Shown here: positions 20,141 to 28,700 of the stretch, piece by piece
Numbering within the stretch: the first letter of the stretch is position 1
How the letters are laid out: each line of letters starts with the position of its first letter
Assembly: GCF_030486595.1 (NCBI RefSeq)
Contig: NZ_JAUJZH010000001.1
Span: 467,587-531,586, forward strand
DNA length: 64,000 nt
Direction of reading: 5' to 3'
Source: Variovorax ginsengisoli
GTDB lineage: Bacteria > Pseudomonadota > Gammaproteobacteria > Burkholderiales > Burkholderiaceae_C
Translations under genes and position numbers: made by a program
The notes under the pieces: model-generated
The model's input: the letters and a program-made list of their open reading frames with translations, nothing else
Databases searched by the model: none
What the model was told of the DNA's origin: nothing

Positions 20141-21577
20141 TCAGGACTTCGGGGCCTTCTGCGGCCGCTGCCAGTCGGCGTAGCTGGCCTGCTTGGCGCG
20201 CGAGATCGTCAGGGCGCCGGGCTCGGTGCTCTTGGTGATGGTCGAGCCGCCGCCGATGGTGCCGCCGGCGCCGATCGTGATCGGCGCCACCAGCACGCAG
20301 TTGCTGCCCACGTGGACGTCGTCGCCGATGATCGTGCGGTGCTTGTTGGCGCCGTCGTAGTTGGCCGTGATGCTGCCGGCACCGTAGTTGACGCGCTGGC
20401 CGACCGTGGCGTCGCCCAGGTAGGCCAGGTGGTTGGCCTTGGCCCCGGCCGCGAGCGTGGAATTCTTGACCTCCACGAAATTGCCGATGTGCACCTCGGC
20501 CCCCAGCCGGGCTCCGGGCCGCAGCCGCGCGAACGGCCCGACCAGGGCACCGGCGCCCACCGTCACGCCGGCCTGCTCGCCGTCAATGTGGGTGAACGGA
20601 TGGATCACCGCGCCGGTCTCGATGCGCGCGTTGGCGATCACGCAGTTGGCGCCGATGCGCACGTCCGCGCCGAGCGACACCGCGCCCTCGAAGACGCAGT
20701 TGACGTCGATCTCGACGTCGGATTCGCAGACCAGCGTCCCGCGCAGGTCGAAGCGCGCCGGATCGGCCAGCCGGACGCCCTGCGCCATCAGGGCGTGGGC
20801 CTGGCGCAGCTGGTGGGCGCGCTCGAGCGCCGCCAGCTGCGCCGGGCTGTTGACGCCCGCCACCTGCAGGGCATCGTCGGTGCGATGCGCAACCACCGGG
20901 ACGCCGTCCACGACGGCGAAGCCGACGATGTCGGTCAGGTAGTACTCGCCTTGCGCGTTCTTGTTGTCCAGCCGCGCCAGCCAGGTCTTGAGCAGCCGGG
21001 CCGGCACCGCCATCACGCCGCTGTAGATCTCGCGGATGGCGCGCTGCGCCTCGGTGGCGTCCTTTTCCTCGACGATCGACTGGACCTCGCCTTCGGCGTC
21101 CTGCTGCCCCTGCACCCGGACGATGCGCCCATAGCCCTTGGGGTCGTCGACCTCGATGGTCAGCAGCGCCAGCCGGCGGCCCGCACTCTCGGCCACCAGC
21201 GCGCGAAGGGTGTCGCCGCTGATCAACGGCACGTCGCCCGACAGCACCAGCACCGTCCCATCGTCGGGCAGGAGCGGCGCCGCCTGCTGCACGGCATGGC
21301 CGGTCCCGAGTTGCGGCACCTGGCGCGCGAATTGCGGTGTCATGCCGGCCACGGCGCCTTCGAGCGCCGCCTCGACATCGGTCGCGCCATGGCCGGTCAC
21401 GACCACGACATGGCGGGCGCCGATGTCGGCCGCGGTATCGATCACATGGGCGACGAGCGCGCGCCCGCCCAAGCGATGCAACACCTTGGGCAGGCTGCTT
21501 TTCATGCGCGTGCCCTTTCCGGCCGCCATGATGACGACGTCGACCGGCTCCTGGTTATCCTTCTGAATCTGATTCAT
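20141..21577 (-). CDS. glmU: Bifunctional UDP-GlcNAc pyrophosphorylase / glucosamine-1-phosphate N-acetyltransferase
   Basis: A 478-residue enzyme performing the last two steps to UDP-GlcNAc. The N-terminal uridyltransferase has AAGKGTRMKSSLPKVLHRLG, VLSGDVPLI and EYYLTDIVGFAV. The C-terminal left-handed beta-helix is visible as hexapeptide repeats (VRIGANCVIANARIETGAV, GAEVHIGNFVEVKNSTLA) with the acetyltransferase His in KANHLAYLGDATVG and the NYDGANKHRTIIGD loop. The N-terminus is about 10-20 residues longer than the Escherichia coli enzyme. It ends 13 bases from the lrp stop (convergent). Confidence 0.97.
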   Translation of the reverse strand: MNQIQKDNQEPVDVVIMAAGKGTRMKSSLPKVLHRLGGRALVAHVIDTAADIGARHVVVVTGHGATDVEAALEGAVAGMTPQFARQVPQLGTGHAVQQAAPLLPDDGTVLVLSGDVPLISGDTLRALVAESAGRRLALLTIEVDDPKGYGRIVRVQGQQDAEGEVQSIVEEKDATEAQRAIREIYSGVMAVPARLLKTWLARLDNKNAQGEYYLTDIVGFAVVDGVPVVAHRTDDALQVAGVNSPAQLAALERAHQLRQAHALMAQGVRLADPARFDLRGTLVCESDVEIDVNCVFEGAVSLGADVRIGANCVIANARIETGAVIHPFTHIDGEQAGVTVGAGALVGPFARLRPGARLGAEVHIGNFVEVKNSTLAAGAKANHLAYLGDATVGQRVNYGAGSITANYDGANKHRTIIGDDVHVGSNCVLVAPITIGAGGTIGGGSTITKSTEPGALTISRAKQASYADWQRPQKAPKS

Positions 21578-21793
21578 GCCACTTTCCCGAGTGCGTTGCG
21601 CGATGCTGGCGCGGATTATCGGCGCGCTGATCGTCGCCGCCCGCGGCCCGAGAAAGCGGTACGCCGATTGCTATCCTGCGAGGGCAACCTTCGCCAGGTG
21701 GCAGATATCCAACAGCCGTCCGATCTACACCATACGACGGCCTGATTTGTAGAACGTTTGTTTACAATCGAAGAGTATCGTAACTCATCATCC

Positions 21794-22726
21794 ATGACCA
21801 TCACGCTCTGCACCCTGTTCGAGGGAAACTATCACTACGGCGTCGCGGCACTGTCGAACTCCCTGATCGCCGGAGGCTTTGTCGGTGATCTGTGGGTAGG
21901 CTACCGCGGCGCGTTGCCTTCATGGATCGTGGACTCCCGCGACTTCGACCGGGCCACCGCCACATTGCAGGTCGGCTCGGCGCTGCGCCTTCGCATGGTC
22001 GAGATCCAGACCCCGATGCACTTCACGTATTACAAGCCGACCTTCTTGCGCGAAGTCTTCGAGCGGCATGCGCCTGAAGCGACACTCGTGGCCTACATCG
22101 ATCCGGACATCGTCTTCAAGTGCGACTGGGCGTCATTCACAGCCTGGTTCACCGAAGATGCGATTTCGCTGATCGAGGATGTCAACCCGAATTTGCCGGA
22201 GAGACATCCGAAACGCCTGCAATGGGCGCGTTTTTTCGCCCCCCATGGCATCGAGCCGCAGCGCAGGCTTGAACGCTACTACAACGCCGGCTATATCGCC
22301 GTGCCACGTGCGCACCTGGCGTTTCTCGACCTCTGGATCCAGTTGTGCGACCTGGTGATGCATCAAAACCAGGGCGTGAAGCATCTGAAAGCGGGCGAGG
22401 CGACTTCCCTCTTCCATTCGACGGACCAGGACGCGCTCAATTTCGCCCTCACCGTCAGCGATGTGCCGCTCAACACCGCAGGACCCGAAGCCATGGACAT
22501 CGTCCCGGGCGGCTACTACCTGTCGCATGCCATCGGCTGGCCCAAGCCCTGGCATGGCAGGCACATTCGCCAGGCGCTGCGTGGCATGCCTCCCACGCCG
22601 GCGAGCAAGGCCTACTACGATTTCGCCAATCACCCGATCAAGGCCTATGACACGACCGCTTTCGCGCGCCGCGTCTTGGCCCGCAAGCTCGCGTCGGCCA
22701 TCGGCAGGTTCTACCGGCGGACCTGA
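21794..22726 (+). CDS. GT8-like glycosyltransferase
   Basis: A 310-residue GT-A fold protein. Its order of motifs resembles GT8 enzymes: N-terminal ITLCTLFEGNYHYGVAALSN, the metal-binding VAYIDPDIVFK (DPD as DxD), YYNAGYIAVPRAHL (compare the FNAG motif), TDQDALNFAL (compare DQD-x-LN) and HAIGWPKPWH near the C-terminus. The ATG at 21794 was chosen because the 12 residues added by the longer frame are not conserved-looking. It overlaps the 3' end of the flippase gene by 16 bases (convergent). Likely cell-surface glycan synthesis; donor and acceptor unknown. Confidence 0.72.
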   Translation: MTITLCTLFEGNYHYGVAALSNSLIAGGFVGDLWVGYRGALPSWIVDSRDFDRATATLQVGSALRLRMVEIQTPMHFTYYKPTFLREVFERHAPEATLVAYIDPDIVFKCDWASFTAWFTEDAISLIEDVNPNLPERHPKRLQWARFFAPHGIEPQRRLERYYNAGYIAVPRAHLAFLDLWIQLCDLVMHQNQGVKHLKAGEATSLFHSTDQDALNFALTVSDVPLNTAGPEAMDIVPGGYYLSHAIGWPKPWHGRHIRQALRGMPPTPASKAYYDFANHPIKAYDTTAFARRVLARKLASAIGRFYRRT

Positions 22727-24021
22727 GAGTCCGCGCCCCATTGGCGCCAGCGCAGGGCCAGCAGGCCGTACTGGAAGATGACGTTGGCTACACCCGTCGC
22801 GATGCTGAAGCCCAGCACCGAACGCAGATCACTGACACCGATCACGGCCAGATAGAGCGACTGGACCGCCAGCGTCACCAGGATGCTGTAGCTCTGGCCC
22901 GCGGTCGCGCCGCGCACCGTGAGCGAACTGAAGGCGAAGCCCGCGGCGGCGGCGAGGATCGACGACAGAAAGAGCATCCAGACCAGCGGTTCCAGACTGC
23001 GGTACTTTTCGCCCAGCAGCAGGATCCAGTATTGGGGCAGGAAGTAGGCGCTCAGCAGCACCAACGCCATCATGCCCAGGTAGCTCACGTGGGCGCGCCA
23101 CACGATCGCGCGCAGCGCCTGCCCGGCCTCCGCGCGCGCGATCGCCGGAAACAGCAGGATATGGGTCACCCGGTCGACCACCACCAGCGCCATTGCCAGC
23201 CGTCCGAAGGCGCCGACCTCCGCCACCATGCTGGAGGTTCCGAACAGGGAGACCAGGAACACCGTGATGACGCCCTGCAACTGATAGAAGATCGCCGGCA
23301 GCACCAGGGGTTTGGCGATGCGGATCACCTGTGCATCCACCCGCTTGGCGTCGGCGGCATCGAGCCGGGTGTCCGGGATCTCGCGCTCGGCGAAGTCGCG
23401 CCGGATCAACAGGATGCTGACGCTGCTGGCCACCACGGTGGCGGCGACCACGCCGGCCACCGCCCATGGCCCGAGCGGAAGCGCCAGCACGGCACACACG
23501 AGCGCGATGCGCACCACGGTCGACGTCAGCCCGATGCGGCTCAAGCTCGTCACGTGGCCCAGGATCGTGAGCACCGTGCCCAGGTAGTGCTCGCGCAGCG
23601 TGAACAGCACACCGACCAGCGCGACCGCCGATGCCAGCAGGTAGCCGCCGTTGAGCCAGCCGTGCCCGCGCGAGTTGACGAACCAGTAGGGCACGACGAT
23701 CGCGAGTCCGACGACCAGCAGCAACCAGCGCCGGTAAAACACTTGGCGGCAGGCACCGACCACCCAGGGAATCTCCCGGGCGCGCTGCCCGACCACCGGC
23801 AGACAGCAATGGGCCAGCCCCAGGTCGGTCACGCCCAGCAGCAGCGTGAGGCAGGCGGTCAGGAACGTATAGGAAGCGTACGCGTCCTTCGGCAGCACGT
23901 TGACGATCAGCAGGCCGGCGATGCCGCCAGCGATCACGCCGAAGGTTTCGACGCCCCCGACCATGGCGATCTTGCGCAGACGGGTAGCGAGGTTCACAGG
24001 CGTGCGGGAGTCGTCGGTCAT
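22711..24021 (-). CDS. Polysaccharide flippase (Wzx/MATE-like membrane protein)
   Basis: A 436-residue integral membrane protein with about 12 hydrophobic helices, beginning with the amphipathic LATRLRKIAMVGGVETFGVIAGG typical of O-antigen and polysaccharide exporters. Later segments such as AKPLVLPAIFYQLQGVITVF and FGRLAMALVVVDRVTHILLF suit the second half of the fold. It would move lipid-linked glycan or a similar amphiphile across the inner membrane. It lies downstream of the GT2 gene on the same strand (73 bases), so the two probably form one transcript. Confidence 0.8.
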   Translation of the reverse strand: MTDDSRTPVNLATRLRKIAMVGGVETFGVIAGGIAGLLIVNVLPKDAYASYTFLTACLTLLLGVTDLGLAHCCLPVVGQRAREIPWVVGACRQVFYRRWLLLVVGLAIVVPYWFVNSRGHGWLNGGYLLASAVALVGVLFTLREHYLGTVLTILGHVTSLSRIGLTSTVVRIALVCAVLALPLGPWAVAGVVAATVVASSVSILLIRRDFAEREIPDTRLDAADAKRVDAQVIRIAKPLVLPAIFYQLQGVITVFLVSLFGTSSMVAEVGAFGRLAMALVVVDRVTHILLFPAIARAEAGQALRAIVWRAHVSYLGMMALVLLSAYFLPQYWILLLGEKYRSLEPLVWMLFLSSILAAAAGFAFSSLTVRGATAGQSYSILVTLAVQSLYLAVIGVSDLRSVLGFSIATGVANVIFQYGLLALRWRQWGADSQVRR

Positions 24022-24094
24022 CGAATGGCCGGCGGCGGCCGGGTGGGAGAAGGCGCTGACCCGGAATGGGCGAAGGCTCTACGATACGTCCTGA

Positions 24095-24967
24095 TCAAAA
24101 AACCTGTCGCAGTTGCCAAGCCAATTGCCGGCCCAGGAGACCCGGATTTCGCAGCAGGATGCCGAGCGCCTTGATGGCCCCCGCGGGGGTCCGGAGCAGG
24201 TTGCGCAGCGAAGGCCTGAGGAAGAGAGAGAGCCAGGACAATCCGCCATCCCGTGCTTCGCGGCACGTGCCACAGCCCGGATGCAGCTTTGCGTGCTTGC
24301 GCAGGACGGTGCTGCCGGTACGCCACATGGTTTCCACGTTCTTGCTCATGCTGCCGGGCACCACGCGATACACGCTGCGCATGTCGGGCGCCAACCAGAA
24401 CTTGCCGCCGGCTCCGGCGACCCGCAGCCAGAGATCCCAATCCTCGCAGGATCGAAGCGAGACATCGAAAAATCCGACCCGCATCAGGATCTCGCGGCGC
24501 ACGACGAAGGTCACCGGCGGCCCGAAGCTGCTGCGCAGAAGGGAGTGAAACGCATCGCCCGAAAGGTCTTGACCGCCGGATTCTCCGATGATCTTCTCGC
24601 CCCCTTCGTCCACGACGTCCGCGTAGCCGTGCACGACCGCAATCTCGTCGCCACGCGCGAATCCACGCGCCGCGGCAGCCAGCATGCCCGGTCGCAGGTA
24701 GTCGTCGGAATCGAGAAACAGGAGAAATCGACCAGTCGAGCTCAGAATGCCTCGATTGCGCGCCGCGCAAAGACCCGCGTTGGTTTGGCGGATGACCGTC
24801 ACGCCTGCATAGCGGCTGGCGACCTCCGAGGCATCGTCCGGAGAGCCGTCATCGATGACGATCACCTCCAGATCGACGTCCCGCGCCTGCTCGAGTGCCG
24901 ACTCGATGGCCTTGGGCAGCAAATGGGCCTGATTGAAGCAGGGGATAATGACGCTGAACTCCGGCAT
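24095..24967 (-). CDS. Family 2 glycosyltransferase
   Basis: A 290-residue GT2 enzyme: N-terminal FSVIIPCFNQAHLLPKAIES, then VIVIDDGSPDDASEV (nucleotide-binding Asp), AGLCAARNRGI, the DxD motif in LFLDSDDYLRPGM, and acceptor-region SCEDWDLWLRVA with the ED pair. No membrane helix, so it acts at the cytoplasmic face. With the flippase and the GT8-like gene it forms a small glycan cluster. The sugar is unknown. Confidence 0.9.
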   Translation of the reverse strand: MPEFSVIIPCFNQAHLLPKAIESALEQARDVDLEVIVIDDGSPDDASEVASRYAGVTVIRQTNAGLCAARNRGILSSTGRFLLFLDSDDYLRPGMLAAAARGFARGDEIAVVHGYADVVDEGGEKIIGESGGQDLSGDAFHSLLRSSFGPPVTFVVRREILMRVGFFDVSLRSCEDWDLWLRVAGAGGKFWLAPDMRSVYRVVPGSMSKNVETMWRTGSTVLRKHAKLHPGCGTCREARDGGLSWLSLFLRPSLRNLLRTPAGAIKALGILLRNPGLLGRQLAWQLRQVF

Positions 24968-25230
24968 CAGCGCGCCCCCTGCCGGCGCGACCCGACCTGG
25001 CGGCTCGAGCCGGCGATGAACTCAGTTGCATTGGTCATTGTCGAAGACGCTTCCAGGCTCGGCAGCATCGAGAGAGTGCACATCGGAAAGGCCTCTGAGA
25101 GGTTGATGCACGATGATACACATTGAATACAAAAGTTTCATAGGTCCGATGGCCGTCGGCCGTGCGAAACCTCACGGCGATCCGTTCCGGCTGGTTCGCT
25201 CCCTGCGCCGAGGGACGGCGCGACAGGCGC

Positions 25231-26001
25231 TCAGATCAGCGGCAAGGGCTGCATCGGCCGTTCGAAATAGTCGCCCAGCGTCTCCAGGGCGTGCGGCTCC
25301 AGGATGCGCAGCCAGCCGCTGTCGAGCTTGTAGAGCCCCAGGCGCTGCAGGCGCCGCAGCGTCTTGTTGGTGTGCACCAGCGACAGGCCCAGCGCATCGG
25401 CGATGTGCTGCTGGTTGAAGGGGAACTCGGCCCAGCCGTCGCGCACCATGCCGGCGCGCTCCGCCCGCCGGTACAGATGCATCAGCAGCATCGCGACCCT
25501 TTCGCTCGCATTGCGCCGGCCGGCCGTCACGAGGTTGTCGTCGACCAGCTTCTCTTCGCGCGCCGCCAGCCAGGTGATGTGGTAGCCGAGCTTGGGACGG
25601 GCATGGAACAAGTTCCACAAAGTGTCGCGCTCGAAGCTGCACATCGTCGTATCGGTCACGGCCTCCACCCCGTGCGTATGGCCGTCGGCGAATTCGTCCT
25701 GCAGGCCGATGAAGTCGCCCGGCAGCAGGAAGCCGAGGATCTGGCGCCGGCCGTCGCTCAGCGTCTTGTAGCGAAAGGCCCAACCCGAATACAGCGTGAA
25801 GAGCTGGGGCGAGGGCCGGTCCTCGCTGACGATGACGCCGCCGGCTTCGACCACCCGGGTGCCGCTGCGGAACGACTGGATGGTGCGCACCTCGTCGGAG
25901 CCGACCGCGAGAAAGGCGGGGATCGCGCGCAGCGTGCATTCCTCGCACGGATGGGCACACCGCGGGGGGTGGGACGGCGCTGGATAGTCCTCGAACTTCA
26001 C
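25231..26001 (-). CDS. Crp/Fnr family regulator with N-terminal cysteine cluster
   Basis: A 256-residue regulator. Close to the N-terminus is CAHPCEEC, an FNR-like set of cysteines that may hold an iron-sulfur cluster. A cyclic-nucleotide-binding-fold domain follows (SEDRPSPQLFTLYSGWAFRY, GFLLPGDFIGLQ) and a C-terminal winged helix (FNQQHIADALGLSLVHTNKTLRRLQ). The start is set at GTG 26001 (VKFEDYP); the frame is open further upstream but antisense to the BLUF gene. Cysteine spacing differs from E. coli FNR, so oxygen sensing is plausible but unproven. Divergent from the BLUF gene, 90 bases apart. Confidence 0.86.
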   Translation of the reverse strand: MKFEDYPAPSHPPRCAHPCEECTLRAIPAFLAVGSDEVRTIQSFRSGTRVVEAGGVIVSEDRPSPQLFTLYSGWAFRYKTLSDGRRQILGFLLPGDFIGLQDEFADGHTHGVEAVTDTTMCSFERDTLWNLFHARPKLGYHITWLAAREEKLVDDNLVTAGRRNASERVAMLLMHLYRRAERAGMVRDGWAEFPFNQQHIADALGLSLVHTNKTLRRLQRLGLYKLDSGWLRILEPHALETLGDYFERPMQPLPLI

Positions 26002-26091
26002 TCGAACACTATAGGCCAGAGCGCTGTGTCTTTTGACATTTCCTCCGGGCCGGACGACTCCTACACTCGGGCGCCCTCCCTCGGACGACGA

Positions 26092-26487
26092 ATGCCGGAA
26101 CTCGAAGAAATCCTCTATTGCAGCCTGCTGGCAGCCGATCAACCCACCCATGTCGTCGGCCGTATCGTGACCCGGGCCCGTTCGCGCAATGCCAGCGCGG
26201 GCATCACGGGCCTCCTGGTGTTCGACGGCATGAGGTTCTGCGAGCATATCGAGGGGCCGGCGGAGCCGCTGCGCGCGCTGTGGGCTAGGCTTCAAGCCGA
26301 CCCGCGCCATACCGACCTGCGCGTCCTGCACCAGGGCAGCGTCGCCGCCCGGCGCTACCAGCGTTTCGAAATGGGGCTGGCCGAGGTCGAGTTCGAGGAC
26401 GACCTCGCCGCCATCGCGCAGCTGCAGGGCGACGAAGCCCTGCACCGGTTCATCGCGCTGCGGCCACGCTTCGACATCGGCGGCTGA
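26092..26487 (+). CDS. BLUF-domain protein lacking the photoactive glutamine
   Basis: A 131-residue stand-alone BLUF domain. The flavin-site Tyr (Tyr9, ILYCSLLA) and Asn (Asn33, RSRNASAGITGLLVFDG) are present. The glutamine that switches hydrogen bonding on blue light, usually in a F-x-Q-x-x-EG segment, is Glu51 here (FCEHIEG; codon GAG). Without Gln a normal BLUF photocycle is unlikely, so the protein may bind flavin without sensing blue light, or sense something else. The C-terminal helices (VEFEDDLAAIAQLQ) look intact. Divergent from the Crp/Fnr gene. Confidence 0.85.
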   Translation: MPELEEILYCSLLAADQPTHVVGRIVTRARSRNASAGITGLLVFDGMRFCEHIEGPAEPLRALWARLQADPRHTDLRVLHQGSVAARRYQRFEMGLAEVEFEDDLAAIAQLQGDEALHRFIALRPRFDIGG

Positions 26488-26505
26488 GCCTCGGGTGCTC
26501 GAGGC

Positions 26506-26817
26506 TCAGGCGGCGTCCCAGCTGTAGGTGGCGCCGTGGCTGTCCCACGGTTCCATCACGATCCGCTCGCCGGCGGCCACCGCCAGCGACTCGCCGGGCG
26601 CCAGCACCAGGTCTTCGCTGCCGGCATGGGCGGTGGCGTCGCGGGTCACCCAGACCCGGCCCTGGCGGATGCGCAGCACGCTCGCGCCCGACGCCTTGAG
26701 GCTCATGGCGTGGCCGGCATCGAGCTGCCAGGCACCGCGGCGCACGGCCGGCGGCACGGCAGCCGGGCGGGCCAGGGTGGCGGACGAAAGCGAGGGCGAG
26801 GTGTAGACGGCGGACAT
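26506..26817 (-). CDS. DUF2917 family small beta-barrel protein
   Basis: A 103-residue protein with the DUF2917 pattern: a beta-rich core with LRIRQGRVWVTRD, LVLAPGESLAVAAGERIVMEPW and aromatic end. The ATG at 26817 has AGGAG 7 bases upstream. It is divergent from the LysR gene (142 bases), an arrangement I associate with Burkholderiales genomes. Function is unknown; a cupin-like ligand-binding fold is plausible. Confidence 0.85.
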   Translation of the reverse strand: MSAVYTSPSLSSATLARPAAVPPAVRRGAWQLDAGHAMSLKASGASVLRIRQGRVWVTRDATAHAGSEDLVLAPGESLAVAAGERIVMEPWDSHGATYSWDAA

Positions 26818-26959
26818 GAGGGACTCCTGAGGTGACTGTGCGCAAAGGCGCGCTTCGGGAATGAATGATCTTCCTCGGCTCGTTGGCAGTCCAATGAAAA
26901 CGCGGTAGCCTACTGATTCCGGTTTCGCATCAATCCACCATCGGCCGAGGCCCCGTCCC

Positions 26960-27943
26960 GTGCTCCATTCCCAGACCCACCTGCGTTCCAGGCCGATCTC
27001 GGCCGGCCACCTGCGCGCCTTCGAGGCGGTCGCCCGGCACTTGAACTTCCGCGCCGCCGCCGAGGAAATGGCCTTGACCCAGTCGGCCGTCAGCCGCCAG
27101 ATCCAGTCGCTCGAGGAAGAGGTCGGCGTCAGCCTGTTCCTGCGCCATACACGTGCGGTGGAGCTCACCGGCGCCGGGGCCCAGCTGCTGCTGGCGGTGC
27201 AGCAGTCGCTGCCGCGCATCGATGGCGCGGTGCGCCAGATCCGACAGAACGCGGGCCGCAAGAGCGTCTCGCTCACCACCTTCGCCTCCTTCGCCTCGAT
27301 GTGGCTGATCCCGCGCCTCGAGGCCTTCCAGCGCGACAACCCCGAGATCGACATCCGCATCGACGCCAGCGATGTCGCGCTCGACATGGACATCGCCGAC
27401 GTCGACATCGCGCTGCGCTACGGGCCGCGCGAGCACATGCCGCCGGGCGCGCACCGGCTGTTCGGCGAAACCATCACGCCGGTGGCCAGTCCCTGGCTGA
27501 TCAAGAGCAACCCGGCGATCAAGGCGCCGGCCGACATCGCCCGCTTCACCTTGATCGAGGCCGGCGACGCCCATCGCACGCACCTCGAATGGCTCACCTG
27601 GCGCCGCTGGTTCGAGGTCAACGACATGCTGCGGGCCCAACCGCGGCGCTGGCTGTACTTCAACTACGCCTACCAGATGGTGCAGGCCGCGCTGACCGGC
27701 CAGGGGGTGGTGCTGGCGCGCAGTTCGCTGATCGCCGAGAGCCTGGCCAACGGCGACCTGGTCGAGGTGCTGCCGCACCACCGCATGGATTCGCCGATGG
27801 CCTACTGGCTGATCACCGGCCCGCGCAGCGCGCCCCGGCCCGAGATCCAGGCCTTCTGCGAGTGGCTGCAGGCCCAGGCCGAGACGACCCGGGAAACGAT
27901 CGGCGAGGTGCCCGACCCCGACACCCTCGACAACATTGATTGA
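26960..27943 (+). CDS. LysR family transcriptional regulator (GcvA-like)
   Basis: A 327-residue LTTR starting at GTG 26960. Helix-turn-helix: HLRAFEAVARHLNFRAAAEEMALTQSAVSRQIQSLEE (quoted in part: FRAAAEEMALTQSAVSRQIQ). Effector domain: VSLTTFASFASMWLIPRLEAF and IADVDIALRYGP, the latter typical of the GcvA/AmpR branch. Divergent from the DUF2917 gene, which is its likely target. Its stop is followed almost at once by a GC-rich repeat element. Confidence 0.92.
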   Translation: MLHSQTHLRSRPISAGHLRAFEAVARHLNFRAAAEEMALTQSAVSRQIQSLEEEVGVSLFLRHTRAVELTGAGAQLLLAVQQSLPRIDGAVRQIRQNAGRKSVSLTTFASFASMWLIPRLEAFQRDNPEIDIRIDASDVALDMDIADVDIALRYGPREHMPPGAHRLFGETITPVASPWLIKSNPAIKAPADIARFTLIEAGDAHRTHLEWLTWRRWFEVNDMLRAQPRRWLYFNYAYQMVQAALTGQGVVLARSSLIAESLANGDLVEVLPHHRMDSPMAYWLITGPRSAPRPEIQAFCEWLQAQAETTRETIGEVPDPDTLDNID

Positions 27944-27950
27944 CTTCAAG

Positions 27951-28073
27951 TGGCCGGCGCAGCCAGGCCCGTTGGTGAAACACCGAGGAACCGGCTTTGC
28001 CGGGCCTCTGGTGTTGCCCCCGGCAGGGGGTGGGCGCCCGGACACGAAGTGCCGGGCAACCTGGGGGGCGAGC
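27951..28073. repeat. Dispersed GC-rich repeat, 123 bases, flanked by TCAAG
   Basis: A stem-rich element (CCGGC/GCCGG stem, GCCCCCGGCAGGGGGTGGGC, and the stem CGGACACGAAGTGCCG) fills the space between the lysR stop and the cyclo-ligase stop. TCAAG occurs on both sides (27946-27950 and 28074-28078); the right copy overlaps the cyclo-ligase stop codon. The 15-base core GGACACGAAGTGCCG recurs in the element at 54062-54142, so the elements are related. It may also act as a bidirectional terminator. Confidence 0.65.
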
Positions 28074-28691
28074 TCAAGAGATCGGCCAGACCACGCCGTT
28101 GTCGTTCAGGATGGCGTCCAGAGGAAGATCGTGCGCCTCCGGCTCGAAATCGTCGAGGAAGCCGCCGGTGTAGCCGAGCCCGACTGTGAACGGGCGCGGC
28201 TCCAGCGCGGCCAGCGTGCGGTCGTAGAAGCCGCCGCCGTAGCCCAGCCGGTAGCCGCCCGCGCTGTAGCCCAGACAGGGCACGAACAACAGCGTCGGCA
28301 CGATCAGCTCGGTGTCCTTGGGCTTGGGGATGTCGAAGGCGTCGTTCTCCATCGGGCAGCCGGGATGCCAGGCGTGGAAAGTCAGCGTCTTGTGGACCCG
28401 GTCGACCACCGGCAGGCCGATGCGGCGGCGCTGCGGCTCGTCGAGCAGCTCGCCGTCTTCCTTCCAGCGGTGCAGCGCCGGCAGCGGATCGAATTCGCCC
28501 TTGATCGGCCAATAGGCGCCGATGACAGTGTCCGGCCGACCCACCAGCCAGATCCGCATCACGCGCTGGAGCAGGTCGGCGCGCGCGAGGCGGTCAGGCA
28601 TGGCCAGGCGCTGCTCGATCAGCGCGGCACGCAGTTGTCCCTTGAGAAAAGTGGCCGTTTCCGAGGTGTCGGCACCCTTTGACTTGTCCAT
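28074..28691 (-). CDS. 5-formyltetrahydrofolate cyclo-ligase
   Basis: A 205-residue enzyme (MTHFS/YgfA family) converting 5-formyl-THF to 5,10-methenyl-THF with ATP. Seen: FLKGQLRAALIEQRLAM with the basic N-terminal helix, GAYWPIKGEFDPLPAL, and the C-terminal signature GYRLGYGGGFYDRTLA that binds phosphate. The ATG at 28691 lies 9 bases from the divergent lytic transglycosylase ATG, so promoters must overlap the opposite gene. The frame extends far upstream antisense to that gene but only this part is coding. Confidence 0.95.
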   Translation of the reverse strand: MDKSKGADTSETATFLKGQLRAALIEQRLAMPDRLARADLLQRVMRIWLVGRPDTVIGAYWPIKGEFDPLPALHRWKEDGELLDEPQRRRIGLPVVDRVHKTLTFHAWHPGCPMENDAFDIPKPKDTELIVPTLLFVPCLGYSAGGYRLGYGGGFYDRTLAALEPRPFTVGLGYTGGFLDDFEPEAHDLPLDAILNDNGVVWPIS

Positions 28692-28700
28692 AATCCCCCG

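Noticed and set aside
25162..26091. Long N-terminal extension of the BLUF protein
   Set aside because: It is antisense to the Crp/Fnr gene; the BLUF fold begins right after the ATG at 26092.
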